From contig CM036768.1 of assembly GCA_020796225.1 (NCBI GenBank), positions 41,552,789 through 41,616,788 of the forward strand: a DNA stretch of 64,000 nt, read 5' to 3'. The notes below the pieces were generated by a model. The model made no database searches. It saw nothing but the letters and a program-made list of their open reading frames with translations, and was not told where the DNA came from. A program made the translations under genes and the position numbers. Source of the DNA: Arion vulgaris. Lineage: Eukaryota > Mollusca > Gastropoda > Stylommatophora > Arionidae. Below are positions 52,438-63,560 of the stretch, piece after piece. Each line of letters starts with the position of its first letter. Positions within the stretch are counted from its first letter, which is position 1.

Positions 52438-53625
52438 ATAGCATATACATAGCTTTCTTCTGTATACCTCTTCCCATCCCCAGGCTTGTCGTGACTCTTT
52501 ACCTTTCTCTCAACTCTTACGCCTTCGTCGCCTCTGCAGCGAGGACGACGATTTTCTTGATAGAGCTCATGAGATGCTTGATTTCTTCCGCCAGCGCCTA
52601 CACCCGGAGAATGTGCCATGCATCGGGTTCAGCTAATCGCTCGCCAGGAGGCCCTCTCTCACATACTTAGAAACCCCAAGTCTGACAGGGTTAAACTTAT
52701 CTTAACTTTCCACCCTCATAGTTCCCTGGTGAAAAAGGTCTTATTCCATCATCTCCTATTCTTCAGTCTGATCCTGAGACACGTTCAGTCTTCCAACACT
52801 ATCCTTTGGTGGCGTACAGACGGGACAGAAGCCTCAAGGATTTGTTGGTACACAGTCGCCTCAAGCCTAACACCCAGAGTCACTTTGGCACCATCCAATG
52901 TGGCCGTCGGCGCTGTAATACATGTGCATATGTAATACAGACCCGTACTGTCTCTTTTCCAAAGCTACCTATACCATTCAAGACAGTTTCACGTGTGAGT
53001 TCCGCAATATCATCTATGCTATCACCTGCAAACGATGCCATAAGGCCTATATTGGTGAAACCGGTAAGAGGCTCAGTGACCGATTCGCCCAACACTTACG
53101 CGACATTCGCCAATGCTCTGTGACTCCTGTGGCCACTCATTTCAATGATACTGGCCATTCAGGAGTTGACGATGTTCAGGTCACAGCCATCCGATCATGT
53201 TCCTCCGATGATCGCAGTCGATTCGCCCTGTGGAACCGTTTTATTTCATTATATGGCACTTTGCGACCTCTTGGACTCAACGCATTACATTCCTATGCTT
53301 CTTAGTACTGTCTTATCTCGTGCCTTGTTATCTATATGTGTGTTTGCTCAATATATGTGTCATTTATCCACTATATTGTTTATTGTTCCTCTCCTTTTCC
53401 ACTTTCGGTTTTTGTGTTGCACTCATTTCGTTGTTCGTTTTATTCCCAGATTTTCATCAGATAGGTTTATGTCTCACATGTAATCGTCCATTTGTAGTGT
53501 TCCTCGAAATTCGTCATTCTTGTTGTATTGTTTGCTTGATAAAGGCCTTTTGGTCGAAACGTTGCTGTTTATCGTCACTGTTTATGTATTTTGTAAAACT
53601 GTAGTACTTTGTTTTTACGTGTTTA
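52438..53625 (+). pseudogene. Penelope-like element, plus-strand piece with 3' tail
   Basis: Begins near the end of the RT, mirrors 50905-51760, and runs through the GIY-YIG endonuclease (CKRCHKAYIGETGKRLSDRF, 53020-53085) to a complete 3' UTR with CTTGATAAAGGCC and CGAAACGTTGCTG (53535-53570) and GTAAAACTGTAGTACTTTG. A frameshift lies near 52965 (CLFSKATYTIQD). Nearly identical to the inverted copy, so recently duplicated. Confidence 0.87.
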
Positions 53626-53631
53626 CCTATA

Positions 53632-55217
53632 GTCATAGGTGTATCTCGCTATTTGTATGAAGCTATTGTATCATATTTGTTGGCTTATCAAAACTGACAT
53701 TGATATCACATTCATAATGAGTCTGAAGTGCACATTTATAACAATGCAAAGGTTACAGTTTTACTATACCAACACTTCCGTAGGGAATCTAAGAGGTCAT
53801 CTATATTGCGATATTCATAACCCTGAGAAACGAACGCAACTGGCGCTTGGTCTGAATAGAGAATCCTTTTCCCGATGGATTAAACAGGACACAAAGTGCA
53901 CTAATGTCAAGCAAGGAAGGAAAAGAACAATTGACTACTTTGACATAGATGTCATAAGACAGGAGCTCTTGAAAATGTTTGCGACAAATCAACTTGTTAC
54001 TCTCAGGAAACTGAAATTAAAACTGCAATCAGATTGCAGCATAGACATTTCTAAAAGTACTCTATGGAAAATTGTAAGAGCCGCCGGCTTCACCTTCAGA
54101 AAAACTATAGGCGGCAGGAATATTATTGTGAAAAGCCACATTTAATTGCTGCCTGAAGTAAATACCTGAGGCAGATCCGTGAGCGGCGGAGGCAAGGCTA
54201 TGATATTGTATATTTGGACGAATCCTGGGTCAATGCTCACCACACCAATGCTAAAGAATGGCAATCAGTAGACGGTGAACAGAAAAGAAAAATACCAAGC
54301 AGCAAAGGCCAGCGTATTATACTAACACATGCAGGAAGCAGTGAAGAAGGTCTTGTCCTTGACGCTGGACTTATTTTCCAATCAAAAAGTACCGACGGTA
54401 GGGACTACACACAGAAATGAATGGACATATTTTCAGGCACTGGATGGAGAAAGATCTACTTCCAATTCTAAACAGACCATCATGCTTGGTAATGGATAAT
54501 GCATCCTATCACAACGCAGTATCAGCGGAAGACAAAGTACCAACTGCATCAAATACAAAAGATCAAATTAGGACTTGGCTTGCTAAGGAAAATGTCAGCT
54601 TCGATGATACATATTTGAAACCCGAGTTGTTGCACCTGGTGAGGATGACAAATAAGACAAAGGTGTTTCATATTGACAAACATGAAACACCTTTGCGGAT
54701 TACGGCCACACGTCTTTGCGACTACCTCCATATCATGCTTACCTCAATCCGATAGAGCTTGTCTGGGCTAAAGTAAAAGGGCAAGTTGCAGAACAGAACA
54801 GGACGTTTAAAATGTGTGATGTTGAAGTTCTGACACGTGAGTCCCTCTCAATGATAGACATGCAGTTCTGGAAGAAGTGTGTTGAACATGTGCTCCGAGA
54901 GGAAGACGAGTACTGGTACCGAGATGGATTACAATTTGTCCAGCCAGTAACAATTATCAACCTCATGGAATCGTCAGATTCGGGATGATACAAATCATAC
55001 TTTGATTACAGACTGAGAAATAGCAACGTATACATTTCCATATCCAAATGCGTCTACCATCATACAATTTGTGGTGAAGTTAAGACACCCTGGGGTCTAA
55101 TGGTGACCGAAGGGAGGACTAACTGTTGCATATTGTATCCAAGTTCACGATTGCACATAAAGGGCAACACACTTAATTACTTGACCTATCAAGTTAATAT
55201 GGAGATACACCTATGAA
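53632..55217 (+). mobile_element. Tc1/mariner-superfamily (DDE_3) transposon
   Basis: Terminal inverted repeats TCATAGGTGTATCTC (53633-53647 and complement 55202-55216) with TA on both outer sides (53630-53631, 55218-55219), the insertion signature of this superfamily. The element holds a broken transposase gene. It is inserted 3' of the Penelope-like tail. Confidence 0.87.
53740..54988 (+). pseudogene. IS630/Tc1-type DDE transposase, frame-broken
   Basis: Plus strand: GLNRESFSRWIKQD and GRKRTIDYFDIDVIRQELLK, LVTLRKLKLKLQSDCSIDIS, STLWKIVRAAGFTFRK (DNA-binding part, 53639-54145). The frame changes, then DIVYLDESWVNAHHTNAKEW (first Asp, near 54215), LVMDNASYHNAV (second Asp, near 54490), YLKPELLHLVRMTNKTKVFH, and LNPIELVWAKVKGQVAE (catalytic Glu, near 54745). 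All three acidic residues remain, but stops at about 54143 and 54418 and a shift near 54720 disable the gene. The long D-to-E spacing (over 80 residues) sets it apart from classical Tc1 or mariner. Confidence 0.85.
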
Positions 55218-55219
55218 TA

Positions 55220-55470
55220 GAATTGACATGGACAAATTCTAGGGATTACTGTAAAATCTAAAATTTGAGCCCCGTATTTGCAATTGTCATAAAAGATCAA
55301 AGGAATTCGCCGATGTGCAAAATCCGTAGCATCTATGGACTACTGGTTAGCTTTATTTTAGCGTCATGGATATTCTAAGGCTGCATGCAAAAATCACTGA
55401 TATCCAACAGGTAGTTTTCGAGAAAATCAATGTCAACCGTGCTCACGAATTAATGGACAGACTATAGCAG
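55220..55470. other. Spacer, no feature recognised
   Basis: AT-rich, no open frame. Confidence 0.4.
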
Positions 55471-55650
55471 TTTACCCGTTCTTCGCACGGGGAATTTAGT
55501 TTTAATCAATTTGTAAAGTCCCTTAAAGAAATATGCCACGCTGCTTCAAAATCAACTTCTTCCCCATTAAAAACAATAAGTTTTCTCTTCATACAACAGC
55601 CAGTAAAACCTGATACAACATAGTTTCCCTTCCCGTGAAAGTTAACAATT
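55468..55650 (-). mobile_element. Possible Helitron 3' end
   Basis: Minus strand has the hairpin CCCCGTGCGAAGAACGGG, like the 3' hairpins of Helitrons 1 and 2, followed by TAAACTGCTATAG then T. The terminal CTRR is not perfect, and no 5' end was found. The internal words CCAGTAAAACCTGATACAAC recur at 59804 and, diverged, at 59950. Confidence 0.4.
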
Positions 55651-55655
55651 AACAA

Positions 55656-56444
55656 TTTCTTCTTCTTCTTCGCAAACGCACACTATTAATTCAGGCGGAA
55701 AGTCAAGACGCCTGGTATTGCTCTTCTGACTGATTTTTGCGTGGGCCTATATTACCCTATTATAGGTGTCCCTCAACCATACGGACAGCCTCGCCGACTT
55801 TAGAGGAACTTGAAGTTTAGATCCTTCAAGAGTGATCGTTGCAGGAGACCTATTGTCCTTGTAACTATTTCTCGGACAGAGTTAGTTTTAGTGAAGGCAT
55901 AACATTGACTTCTTTAACGGCTTTCCTGCCTTTGTTGAGGTCGTTCCATACACAACGTAAGATAACCGCTCTTTAATGATCTTTTAGTGCCGTAAATTTG
56001 GGCTTAGATCTACGCCAAAGAGCATTAGCTTATATGCTCTGATTGGGTGAGGTCGCTAAGGTAAAGACCCGAACGATCTCGACCCTTCTAGCGCTAGTCA
56101 CAGGAAGTATCACCTTTTTGGTGTTGCTTTGTCAAACAAACGATCATAAGTTTGCGGTATGCTTAGGCTGTATGTGATCTGAGCAATGACATTTGAACGT
56201 TATCTGTGTAGAATGATCGACGTCCGAAAAGTATTGCCCTTAGCCAATGCTTGGGTTTGCACCAGTCAAGCCTTTGCATTATCAGCCATATTCTTTTATC
56301 CACGGTGAGTTTGTTTCTGAGTAGGAGTATATTCTCAGCCGCTTCAGAGCGCGTGTCGTTACTTGGCAATTTGCATGGATTTCATCTTGTATTTTCCTGT
56401 CTCCATGAAACAATGGTCTGAGACTGCATACATATATTCTAGAG
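55656..56444 (-). mobile_element. GAA-tailed repeat family, copy D, 3' part
   Basis: Minus strand end (GAA)n at 55656-55671. Similar to copy C over its 3' 300 bp and to copy A further inward (TTTGGGCTTAGATCTACGCC; GAGTAGGAGTATATTCTCAG). The element is split here by the hAT element; TTCTAGAG is the duplicated target. Confidence 0.78.
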
Positions 56445-56767
56445 CAGTGTTTCCCAACCTTTGTTTGCCATGCCCCACCAAAGCCTTTACAAAATTATTG
56501 TGCCTCCCTCCCTATATGTAACATATAAACAATTTTTAATTTCCAAAAATTGAATTGTTCACTGAAGAAACCTAAATGATAGGTTTTAGGAAGAAATCAT
56601 TAGGTAATTGTTGAGTAAACACAATAAGTAAATTATCAAAACATATAATAGAGAACTGAAATTCAAGAATGAAATAATTTTATTGGCAGATTTTTCTATA
56701 TTACTTTAATTATTAGTAAAGGAACCCTTTCATACCTCGTGGTATATAGGTCAATACAGTGTTAGGC

Positions 56768-57040
56768 GAGACCGCGGTGGCGTAGTTGTTAGTGAACTCG
56801 CTTCTCAAGGCTGGTGGTCTCGGTTCAGCTCCGCAATGCGCGTGGAATTTTCCCGACCACGACGGCTCTCAGGTCGACCCAGCCTCAACTGGGTACCAGA
56901 CATGCTCTGGGAAAGTAAAGGCGGCCGGCGTGATGCTGACCACATCACCCATCGTGTGCCGACGGTCAATGAAAAATACAGGCCTAACACTGTATTGACC
57001 TATATACCACGAGGTATTAAAGGGTTCCTTTACTTTACCT
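56768..57040 (+). mobile_element. tRNA-derived SINE, plus-strand copy
   Basis: Head GCGGTGGCGTAGTTGTTAGT (A-box-like) and GGTCTCGGTTCAGCTCC (B-box-like) about 40 bp apart, then a body with GGCCGGCGTGATGCTGACCA and a tail CCTTTACTTTACCTTAC. A tail fragment in the opposite orientation precedes it (56717-56764). Confidence 0.78.
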
Positions 57041-57042
57041 TA

Positions 57043-57270
57043 CAGTGTTAGGCCTGTATTTTTCATTGACCGTCGGCACACGATGGGTGATGTGGTCAGC
57101 ATCACGCCGGCCGCCTTTACTTTCCCAGAGCATGTCTGGTACCCAGTTGAGGCTGGGTCGACCTGAAACCGTCGCGGTCGGGAAAAATTCCACGCACATT
57201 GCGGAGCTGAACCCAGACCACCAGCCTTGCGAAGCGAGTTCACTAACAACTACGCTACAGCGGCTCTCAC
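57043..57270 (-). mobile_element. tRNA-derived SINE, inverted copy
   Basis: Near-identical inverse of 56768-56985 (differences such as ACGGCTCTCAGG versus the complement of GAAACCGTCGCGG). The two copies sit tail to tail with about 55 bp between, forming a ~220-bp-arm palindrome. Confidence 0.8.
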
Positions 57271-57299
57271 TTTAATTATTAGTAATTACTAATTACTTA

Positions 57300-57768
57300 C
57301 ATTTAGTGAGATCCTTGCACTTGATGCATGCTGCAAAGAAATATTATGTTAGATTCTAATTTAGTTAGTTTCAGTCTCAAGTCTCCTCGTTGTGTTTTAT
57401 CCAGCCGATTTCTTTTCCTTTTTTTTCGTTTGTAGCAGCAAATCATCTATGGCAATAAATCCACATTCAGCTAAGTATGAAGAAGGAAGGGTAACAACAG
57501 TTTTCGTGCACATGTGGTTGAATTTGTATATTTTATTTATGTTTCTTCACAAAGCCATGTCGTCGCTCCTTTTATATTAAAAACAGTTTTTAACTGACTC
57601 ATCATTTTGCATTTCTGCGAGTTCAGCTTCATGCTGCATATTTGAAATATTAGACACATTTTTTAATGTGGACACGTCAACAAATGGAAATTCCAAAACG
57701 AAATGAGCATTCAAAGATAAAATTAAACTACTTAACGTATTTAATTGTAGAAACATATTGATGGTCAC
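57300..57768 (-). pseudogene. hAT transposase C-terminal domain
   Basis: Minus strand: FVLEFPFVDVSTLKNVSNIS and ELAEMQNDESVKNCF (57577-57768), then ARKLLLPFL, LAECGFIAIDDLLLQTKKK and RGDLRLKLTKLE-type sequence (57340-57530). This is the hAT dimerisation region (xPFxVDVxxLPxxLQxELxELQxDxxLKxxF ... VECGFSAVxxLLTKKRNRL) of ZBED5-like transposases. Stops and shifts are present; the catalytic region is not recognisable between 57770 and 58060. Confidence 0.75.
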
Positions 57769-57769
57769 T

Positions 57770-58052
57770 TATAATACATTACATTCATCCTATTATTTTA
57801 TTGTGAAAGATATTGAGAATGATACAACTGAAAATATTATTTTTCTTTGATAAATGACGTATTAGGAATGTGCAACGTCCATTCTTTAGATGCAATTATC
57901 TCATTACAGTTACAATTACAACTATCGATATTCACATGATACTGCATCACATAAACAATATTGTCGCTTAAGTTAAATGATCTTCATCACTGTCATAAGT
58001 TATAATTTAATCTAGCAATACTCAAGACTGCACTGTATCAACTTATTTTAGT
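57770..58052. other. Interior of the hAT element, no motif recognised
   Basis: AT-rich; presumably decayed transposase sequence. Confidence 0.4.
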
Positions 58053-58062
58053 CTTCATGACA

Positions 58063-58308
58063 GAAACGTTTATTGCATATCCTTTACAGGGCTTTGCTAT
58101 TCAACCCCAGCTCTTTAACGCTGTTTGTGATTTTCTAGGCATTATTACGTTTAGTAGTTTGCATTGCTTTCTGAACGGGTGGCGCCTTCGTCCTTTCGTA
58201 AAACTCCACGCGAAACAATTTGCAACAAAACTGTCCGCATCGTGACTCGAACTCAGAACGTCGGGGTTAATAGACCGAGTCACTATCCCATAAGCCACAG
58301 ACGCCACC
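58063..58308 (-). mobile_element. tRNA-derived SINE, second family, complete copy
   Basis: Flanked by the 10-bp direct repeat CTTCATGACA (58053-58062, 58309-58318). Minus strand starts GGTGGCGTCTGTGGCTTATG and has GAGTTCGAGTC (B box) about 60 bp in, as in a tRNA-like head. The body includes AATAATGCCTAGAAAATCAC and CAGCGTTAAAGAGCTGGGGT. It ends in ATGCAATAAACG. Confidence 0.85.
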
Positions 58309-58643
58309 CTTCATGACAAGTTGACAAATGTCGGACATATAAACATTTTTTTAATGACTCGATTTTAACACAATAACACATGCTTTCCCGCTTTCAAATC
58401 TTTGTTAAAAGGAGTTAGCAATGTACCTAGATATAAGACTGTCCGTGTATTTAAGATTTTTTAGCTTCAGTAACGTGATTGTGAAGCAACATTCGTTTTT
58501 GTCAACAGACATGCAAAAGCTGTTATATCGGTTTTGCAACATCATGAACATTAGTTAAACTCTGTACGGGCCCATTGTCCCCTTAACAATGAAAATGCCC
58601 CCTGTGGGGCGTGGGCTCCACGTTGGGAAACAGGGTTCTAGAG

Positions 58644-59767
58644 GGTCGTTTCAATCGGCACTAGCAACTTAACTGAGGTTTTGCTCTCGCCGCCATAGCC
58701 CACCTCAGTTCTTTCGTAGATGTTAGTTGTTATTGAAACTGTACCTGCCCGTTTTCAGGGAGGACAGCTGTCCGACCATACCCACCTCAGATCTTCCGAG
58801 GATGTTAGTTGTTTTGGCAACCGTACCTTGCCCGGTTGTCCCATTGAGGGCAGTTTCGTTAGGCACTGAACGCAACTTTAGAATTTGCGCTCGTTCAACT
58901 TTATCCCAAAAGGTTTTTCCGCTCTTAGCCTCATTACGAGGTTTCCGCATACCCTGCCATATATCGACGCAATCAGTTACAGTGTGTTCCAAAAACACTT
59001 ACCGAGACCATTGTTTTTTACTGGGTTCAAGCCACTGCTGTGCTATCCAGTTTTCACCTCCTCATCAGGGTGAACCACTCACCCTTAAGTTTTCACGCCT
59101 TCCCGTCGCCCTATCAGGAGCACTATGCGTGTCTATCCTTTCTTTCGACTCAGCCGAGACTTTTGATTCGTTACTCATCGGTCTTATTTGTTTTTGCCCA
59201 ACAGCTGGCGATTTGCTTGCAGCCCTTTACTCTAGGGAGTTAGGTTTCCTTCACTGACGACTACTGTTTCTTTCGTTTCTGTTCAGGGCCCCAAATTTCG
59301 CCCAATGTGGGCCCACGTACAACTCAGCCCTGGTCCTGAATATCGGGCTCTTGGAGAACGAGATAGAGAGCTAGAGCTATACTGGCTCGAGTTTCGCCTA
59401 CGTGGGTCCATGTCTTTTCGTTAGATGCACCTCTCATCCCTTTCATCCTGATGCGGTCATTTTTTATATTTGCATTCGTTCACTGACGGCTCGCACTCTG
59501 CGGTATTCTTACGTTTCTGCCAAACTGGGGCTTTGTTTCTACAGACATCGGTCAGAAGATGCGTGCATTTTGTTCGTATTTGTGGACCAGCATTTATTTT
59601 CCGTGCTTGCGCTGCTACCACTACCAGTAGTTCTGCCGAGCTCTGTCTCCCTTACCCATACCGGAACCAAAGTCTGTTTTCAGGGTTACCACGTAGCGGT
59701 AGAGGACAGGGTCTTGGTAAGTGCCCCTTCACTAATCCTGGCGTATTTTGCCGCTATGCGCCTTTGA
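58644..59767 (-). mobile_element. GAA-tailed repeat family, copy D, 5' part
   Basis: Continues 55656-56444 beyond the hAT insertion. Minus strand begins TCAAAGGCGCATAGCGG (59767 downward), matching the start of copy B. Hairpin positions are kept with different bases (GGCGCAT/..TACGCC; TTAGTG/CACTTA). It shares AAGACCCTGTCCTCTACC..CGTGGTAACCCTG..AACAGAC and the ~87-bp subrepeats with copy B. Confidence 0.82.
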
Positions 59768-60262
59768 CTACAAATAACTATTTAAAATGTCTCTTATTTC
59801 GATTGCCAGTAAAACCTGATGCAACAGAATTCCCGTTAAAGTTAAATTTATTTTAAATCTAGTGGTAATATTTCACCACTTTTAAAGTTATACTTGTTAT
59901 AATTTTAAGCTGATCTTCTGAGCCCACCTAATTTGTTCCTCGTTTCGATTGCCAATATAACCTGATACAATTGAATTCTCGTAGAAGTTGAAAAATAACT
60001 ATTAGCAAATTAAATTTATTCAGAATTTATTCAGTATTAAATTATCGATGTGTTTAAAAAAGAAAAATTGTTCGAACGTGAATCGAGATCATGTAGCGCA
60101 TGTCTCGCAATGTAGGTAAGCCAACTTATAAATAAATGTGTTTAAAATACGTTATGTTAATAGTGACGTTATTTTAGCATTATATCACCAGGACTTGAGC
60201 GGAAAGTAATAATTTGGTTGTAATATCTTTGTAAAAGTCTATATGGGCTGTGACTTTCGACA
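59768..60262. other. AT-rich stretch with a ~50-bp duplication
   Basis: TTTCGATTGCCAGTAAAACC (59792) and TTTCGATTGCCAATATAACC (59941) begin two diverged copies about 150 bp apart; a third relative is at 55605. The source element is unknown. Confidence 0.5.
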
Positions 60263-60372
60263 CCTTGTTGTATTGTTTGCTTGATAAAGGCCTTGTTGGT
60301 CAAAACGCTACTGTGTATTGCCATTGTTTTTGTACTTTGTAAAACTATCGTACTTTGTGATTACACGGTTAG
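60263..60372 (+). mobile_element. Penelope-like 3' tail fragment
   Basis: TTGTTGTATTGTTTGCTTGA then TAAAGGCC, GGTCAAAACGCTACTG and GTACTTTGTAAAACTATCG match the tail at 53520-53610. No coding part attached. Confidence 0.8.
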
Positions 60373-61345
60373 CCGAAAATAACAACATGATCACGTGACC
60401 TGGAACGTCGGGAAAACATGGATATACATTTCGGCGAATTATACGCACAATGACCATGTGCGTTAATTTGGAATATGGTTATAGAAAGGAACAAGTAGTT
60501 CAGTTTGATAATTTGGCCCTCTTTGTATCTTTGAAAGCTACCTTCTTGACAAATTTCAAGTCTGTAGGATGTCCAGATATCTCCAAACAATTGAGACATA
60601 CATACAATGTAACTCAACTGATTCTTATCTAAACTATATTTTCCAAAATCTGTGTGTGTGTCTCACTATACACGCGGTTAGTTTACATCCACAAATCACC
60701 AAAGTTGGCAGAAACACGCACGAGACCAAAATATGGCTAACAGTGGAACGATTTTCCAAATCGGACCAATATTGTTTTAAAATAATTTAAAACCAAAGTT
60801 TGCTATCCTATCCAATTTTTTTACAATTTGTCGTAAGTCTTAGAGTGTCACATTATATATACACAGATTCGATGATGTATGTTTTGAAACTATGGAAACC
60901 TCGACCTCTTTCATAGCATAACAATCGTCATTTGATTGTTCAAACAAGCTGACCTCAATTTGCATCAACAATTCACCAAAGTAGGTAAATACATGCATGC
61001 GACTAAAAATTATATTAACAGTGGAAAGAATTTCGAAATCGAATCAATATTCGTTTTTTTAAATAAATTAAAACCAATTTATCACAACGTGACCTCTACA
61101 TTTGCATACATTTACTAAGTTGAGCGATACCAAACATAGCGTCATCATTTCATGTGCTCATATACGCAATGCGCTAAAATCCGCATTGTCATTTCCTGCA
61201 CTCAACAGATTATTCAACAACGGAAAATTTCAATGTCAAAGCTCAAACAAATCTCAATTTTGAAAATAGATAAATATTAGGTGTGCGTGTTTGTCAAAAT
61301 TCACAGGTCATTTTATTGTTATTGTTAAAATATTCATTATATGCA

Positions 61346-62045
61346 ATGTCACCTAAGAAAAGAAAACTCTTCAGTCAGTCCAGAATCGACTGTAAACGAA
61401 GAGCGGCAATTAGGTCTGCAGAAAATGTAATGATATAGAAAATCGGAAGGAAGCTAATAGGTCGAGAATGGCCAATGCTTAGATCCACAACTGCATAAAA
61501 CCGTTATAGAACAAATAGTGCATGGACCATGTGGATACATCAATCCGAATTCCCCATGTATGAAGGACGGCAAATGTACCAAAACGATATCCGAAGAGTC
61601 TGTTGCTTAAAACTCAAACTGGAGAAGATGGCTATCCACTATATCGAAGAAGAAAGTTAGCTGATGGAGGATTCGAAGCAACTAAGAAACTTAAGAGAGG
61701 AAATAGTTCAGTTAAATTTAACATCGACAATAGATGGATTGTTCCGTATTGTCCAATGTTGTCACGAATGTTTGATGCACATATTAATGTTGAGTACTGC
61801 AATTCAGTAAAGTCGATCAAATATGTCTTAAAATACATACACAAAGGTTCTGATCAAGCTGTGTTTGGCATTCAAAAAGATGGAGAATTGATTGATGAAA
61901 TAGAAGGTTATCGTGCTGGCCGCTACATCAGCAGCAATGAAGCAGTTTGGCGGATATTGGATTTCCCCATTCATCAGAGATATCCTCCGTAATGCAACTG
62001 AGCGTCCACCTTGAAAACGGACAGAGAGTTTACTTCAATACAGAC
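61346..62045 (+). pseudogene. Helitron 2 protein, N-terminus fused to late Rep region
   Basis: ATG at 61346 gives MSPKKRKLFSQSRIDCKRR and stops at 61436; then RKEANRSRMANA, the deletion junction, then HKTVIEQIVHGPCGYINPN, CMKDGKCTK, and the long frame 61603-61992 (GEDGYPLYRRRKLADGGFEA, KYVLKYIHKGSDQAVF, GRYISSNEAVWRILDFP). This last part holds the KYxxKG region near the Rep Tyr site. The HxH motif is deleted. Confidence 0.82.
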
Positions 62046-62084
62046 AATTTTTAACGCAGAGTTCAACAACTTCCAAGAACAACT

Positions 62085-63560
62085 TTAACTGCCTTTTTGG
62101 AGCTTTGTCAAAATGACGACTTTGCAAAGACTTTACTTTACTTTGAAGTTGCTAAATATTACACACGGGATAGGTCAAGGACAACTTTTAATAGAAGAAA
62201 GCAGGGAGTCACAGTTGTGGGTTCGATGGAGTTAAATCTAGCGATGTTTTAGGACGTGTTTATACTGTACATCCAAACAATTTCGAATGTTTCTACCTCC
62301 GCATCCTACTTCATACCGTTAGAGGTACAATATCATTTACTGAATTAAAGACGGTTGAGGGTCAAGTTTCTGCAACATTCCGTGAAGCATGCCAAAAGCT
62401 TGATTTACTGGAGGACGACAATCAATGGCATGCTACGATGGCAGAAACAGTTGCATCAGAATCACCACAAAAGATCAGATCACTTTTCATCATTCTTATT
62501 ACCTTATGCAATCCATCAAATCCACAAAATTTGTGGACACATTCAAGGAAAGTATGTCGGAAGATATTCTTAATCGTACAAGAGAACAGAATCCTGACTT
62601 GCAAATTGTTTATAACGAAGATATATTTAACGAAGTTTTAATCATCATAGAGGATAAAGTTATTGTCATGGTTGGTAAAACTTTAAAAAATTAACTTCAC
62701 ATCCAGCAAAAACAACATCAATCGTTTGCAGAGAGAAATACTTAAAGAAACCGCTTACAATGCCGACGACTTAGAGCATTACGTAACCATCAATGAGAAA
62801 CTATTAGTTAATGACCAAAGAAATGTTTACGATATAACTATAAAACGAGTGAATGGTGGTACAGGCGATCTATTCTTCATTAATGCACCAGGAGGGACAG
62901 GAAAGACGTTTATGATGAATTTACTCCTTTCAAAAATTCGCTTTCAGTCGCATATTGCAATTGCAATGGCTTCTTCTGGAATAGCAGCAACTTTGCTTCA
63001 AGGAGGACTAACTGTCCACTCTACTTTTAAATTGCCACTCGATTTAGCACGTACCGAAGAGCCAATTTGCAACATCAGTAAAGGAACAGGCAAAGCGGCA
63101 GTTTTACAACAATGCAAATTGATTGTTTGGGATGAATGCACTATGATTCACAAGCATGGACTAGAAGCACTCAACAGGTCTCATCAAGATATTAGAAACA
63201 ATTGACAACTTATGTGTGGAGCAGTAGTGGTTCTTGCTGGTGATTTCAGGCAAACACTTCCTATTATTCCTAGAGGAACAATGGCTGATGATCTCAAGGC
63301 GTGTCTGAAATCATCCCATCTTTGGAGACATGTTCAAAATTTAAAATTAACTACCAAAGTGAGGGTCCATTTACTTTAGGATGTCAATACTTGACAATTT
63401 GCTGATCACTTGCTTGCTTTAGGAGATGGGCGACTTTGCAAGGAACCAAACACTGACACAATCAAGCTACCAGAAAACAATATTGTGCACTCAATAGAAC
63501 AACTTCAAGACATGGTGTTTTCACGGGAAAACAAGGAATGTTGTTTACTATCAGGCCCTA
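62085..63560 (+). pseudogene. Helitron 2 Pif1-like helicase, with Walker A
   Basis: Plus strand: ENNQWHATMAETVA-type lead-in, then FFINAPGGTGKTFMMNLLLS (Walker A, 62876-62935), SSGIAATLLQGGLTVHSTFK, KLIVWDECTMIHKHGLEALN (Walker B), a stop at 63203, then VVVLAGDFRQTLPII. Frame breaks near 62200, 62700 and 63203, plus stops at 63376 and 63392. It keeps the nucleotide-binding segment lost from Helitron 1 but lacks the Rep domain. Confidence 0.85.

Larger units (their letters stand above)
56445..58635 (-). mobile_element. hAT-type DNA transposon, decayed, with nested SINEs
   Basis: Ends CAGTGTTTCCCAACC (56445) and, in reverse, CCCTGTTTCCCAACG (58635), flanked by the 8-bp direct repeat TTCTAGAG (56437-56444, 58636-58643). 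An 8-bp duplication and CAGTGTTTCCCAA ends define hAT. The minus strand contains the C-terminal part of an hAT transposase. Confidence 0.87.
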
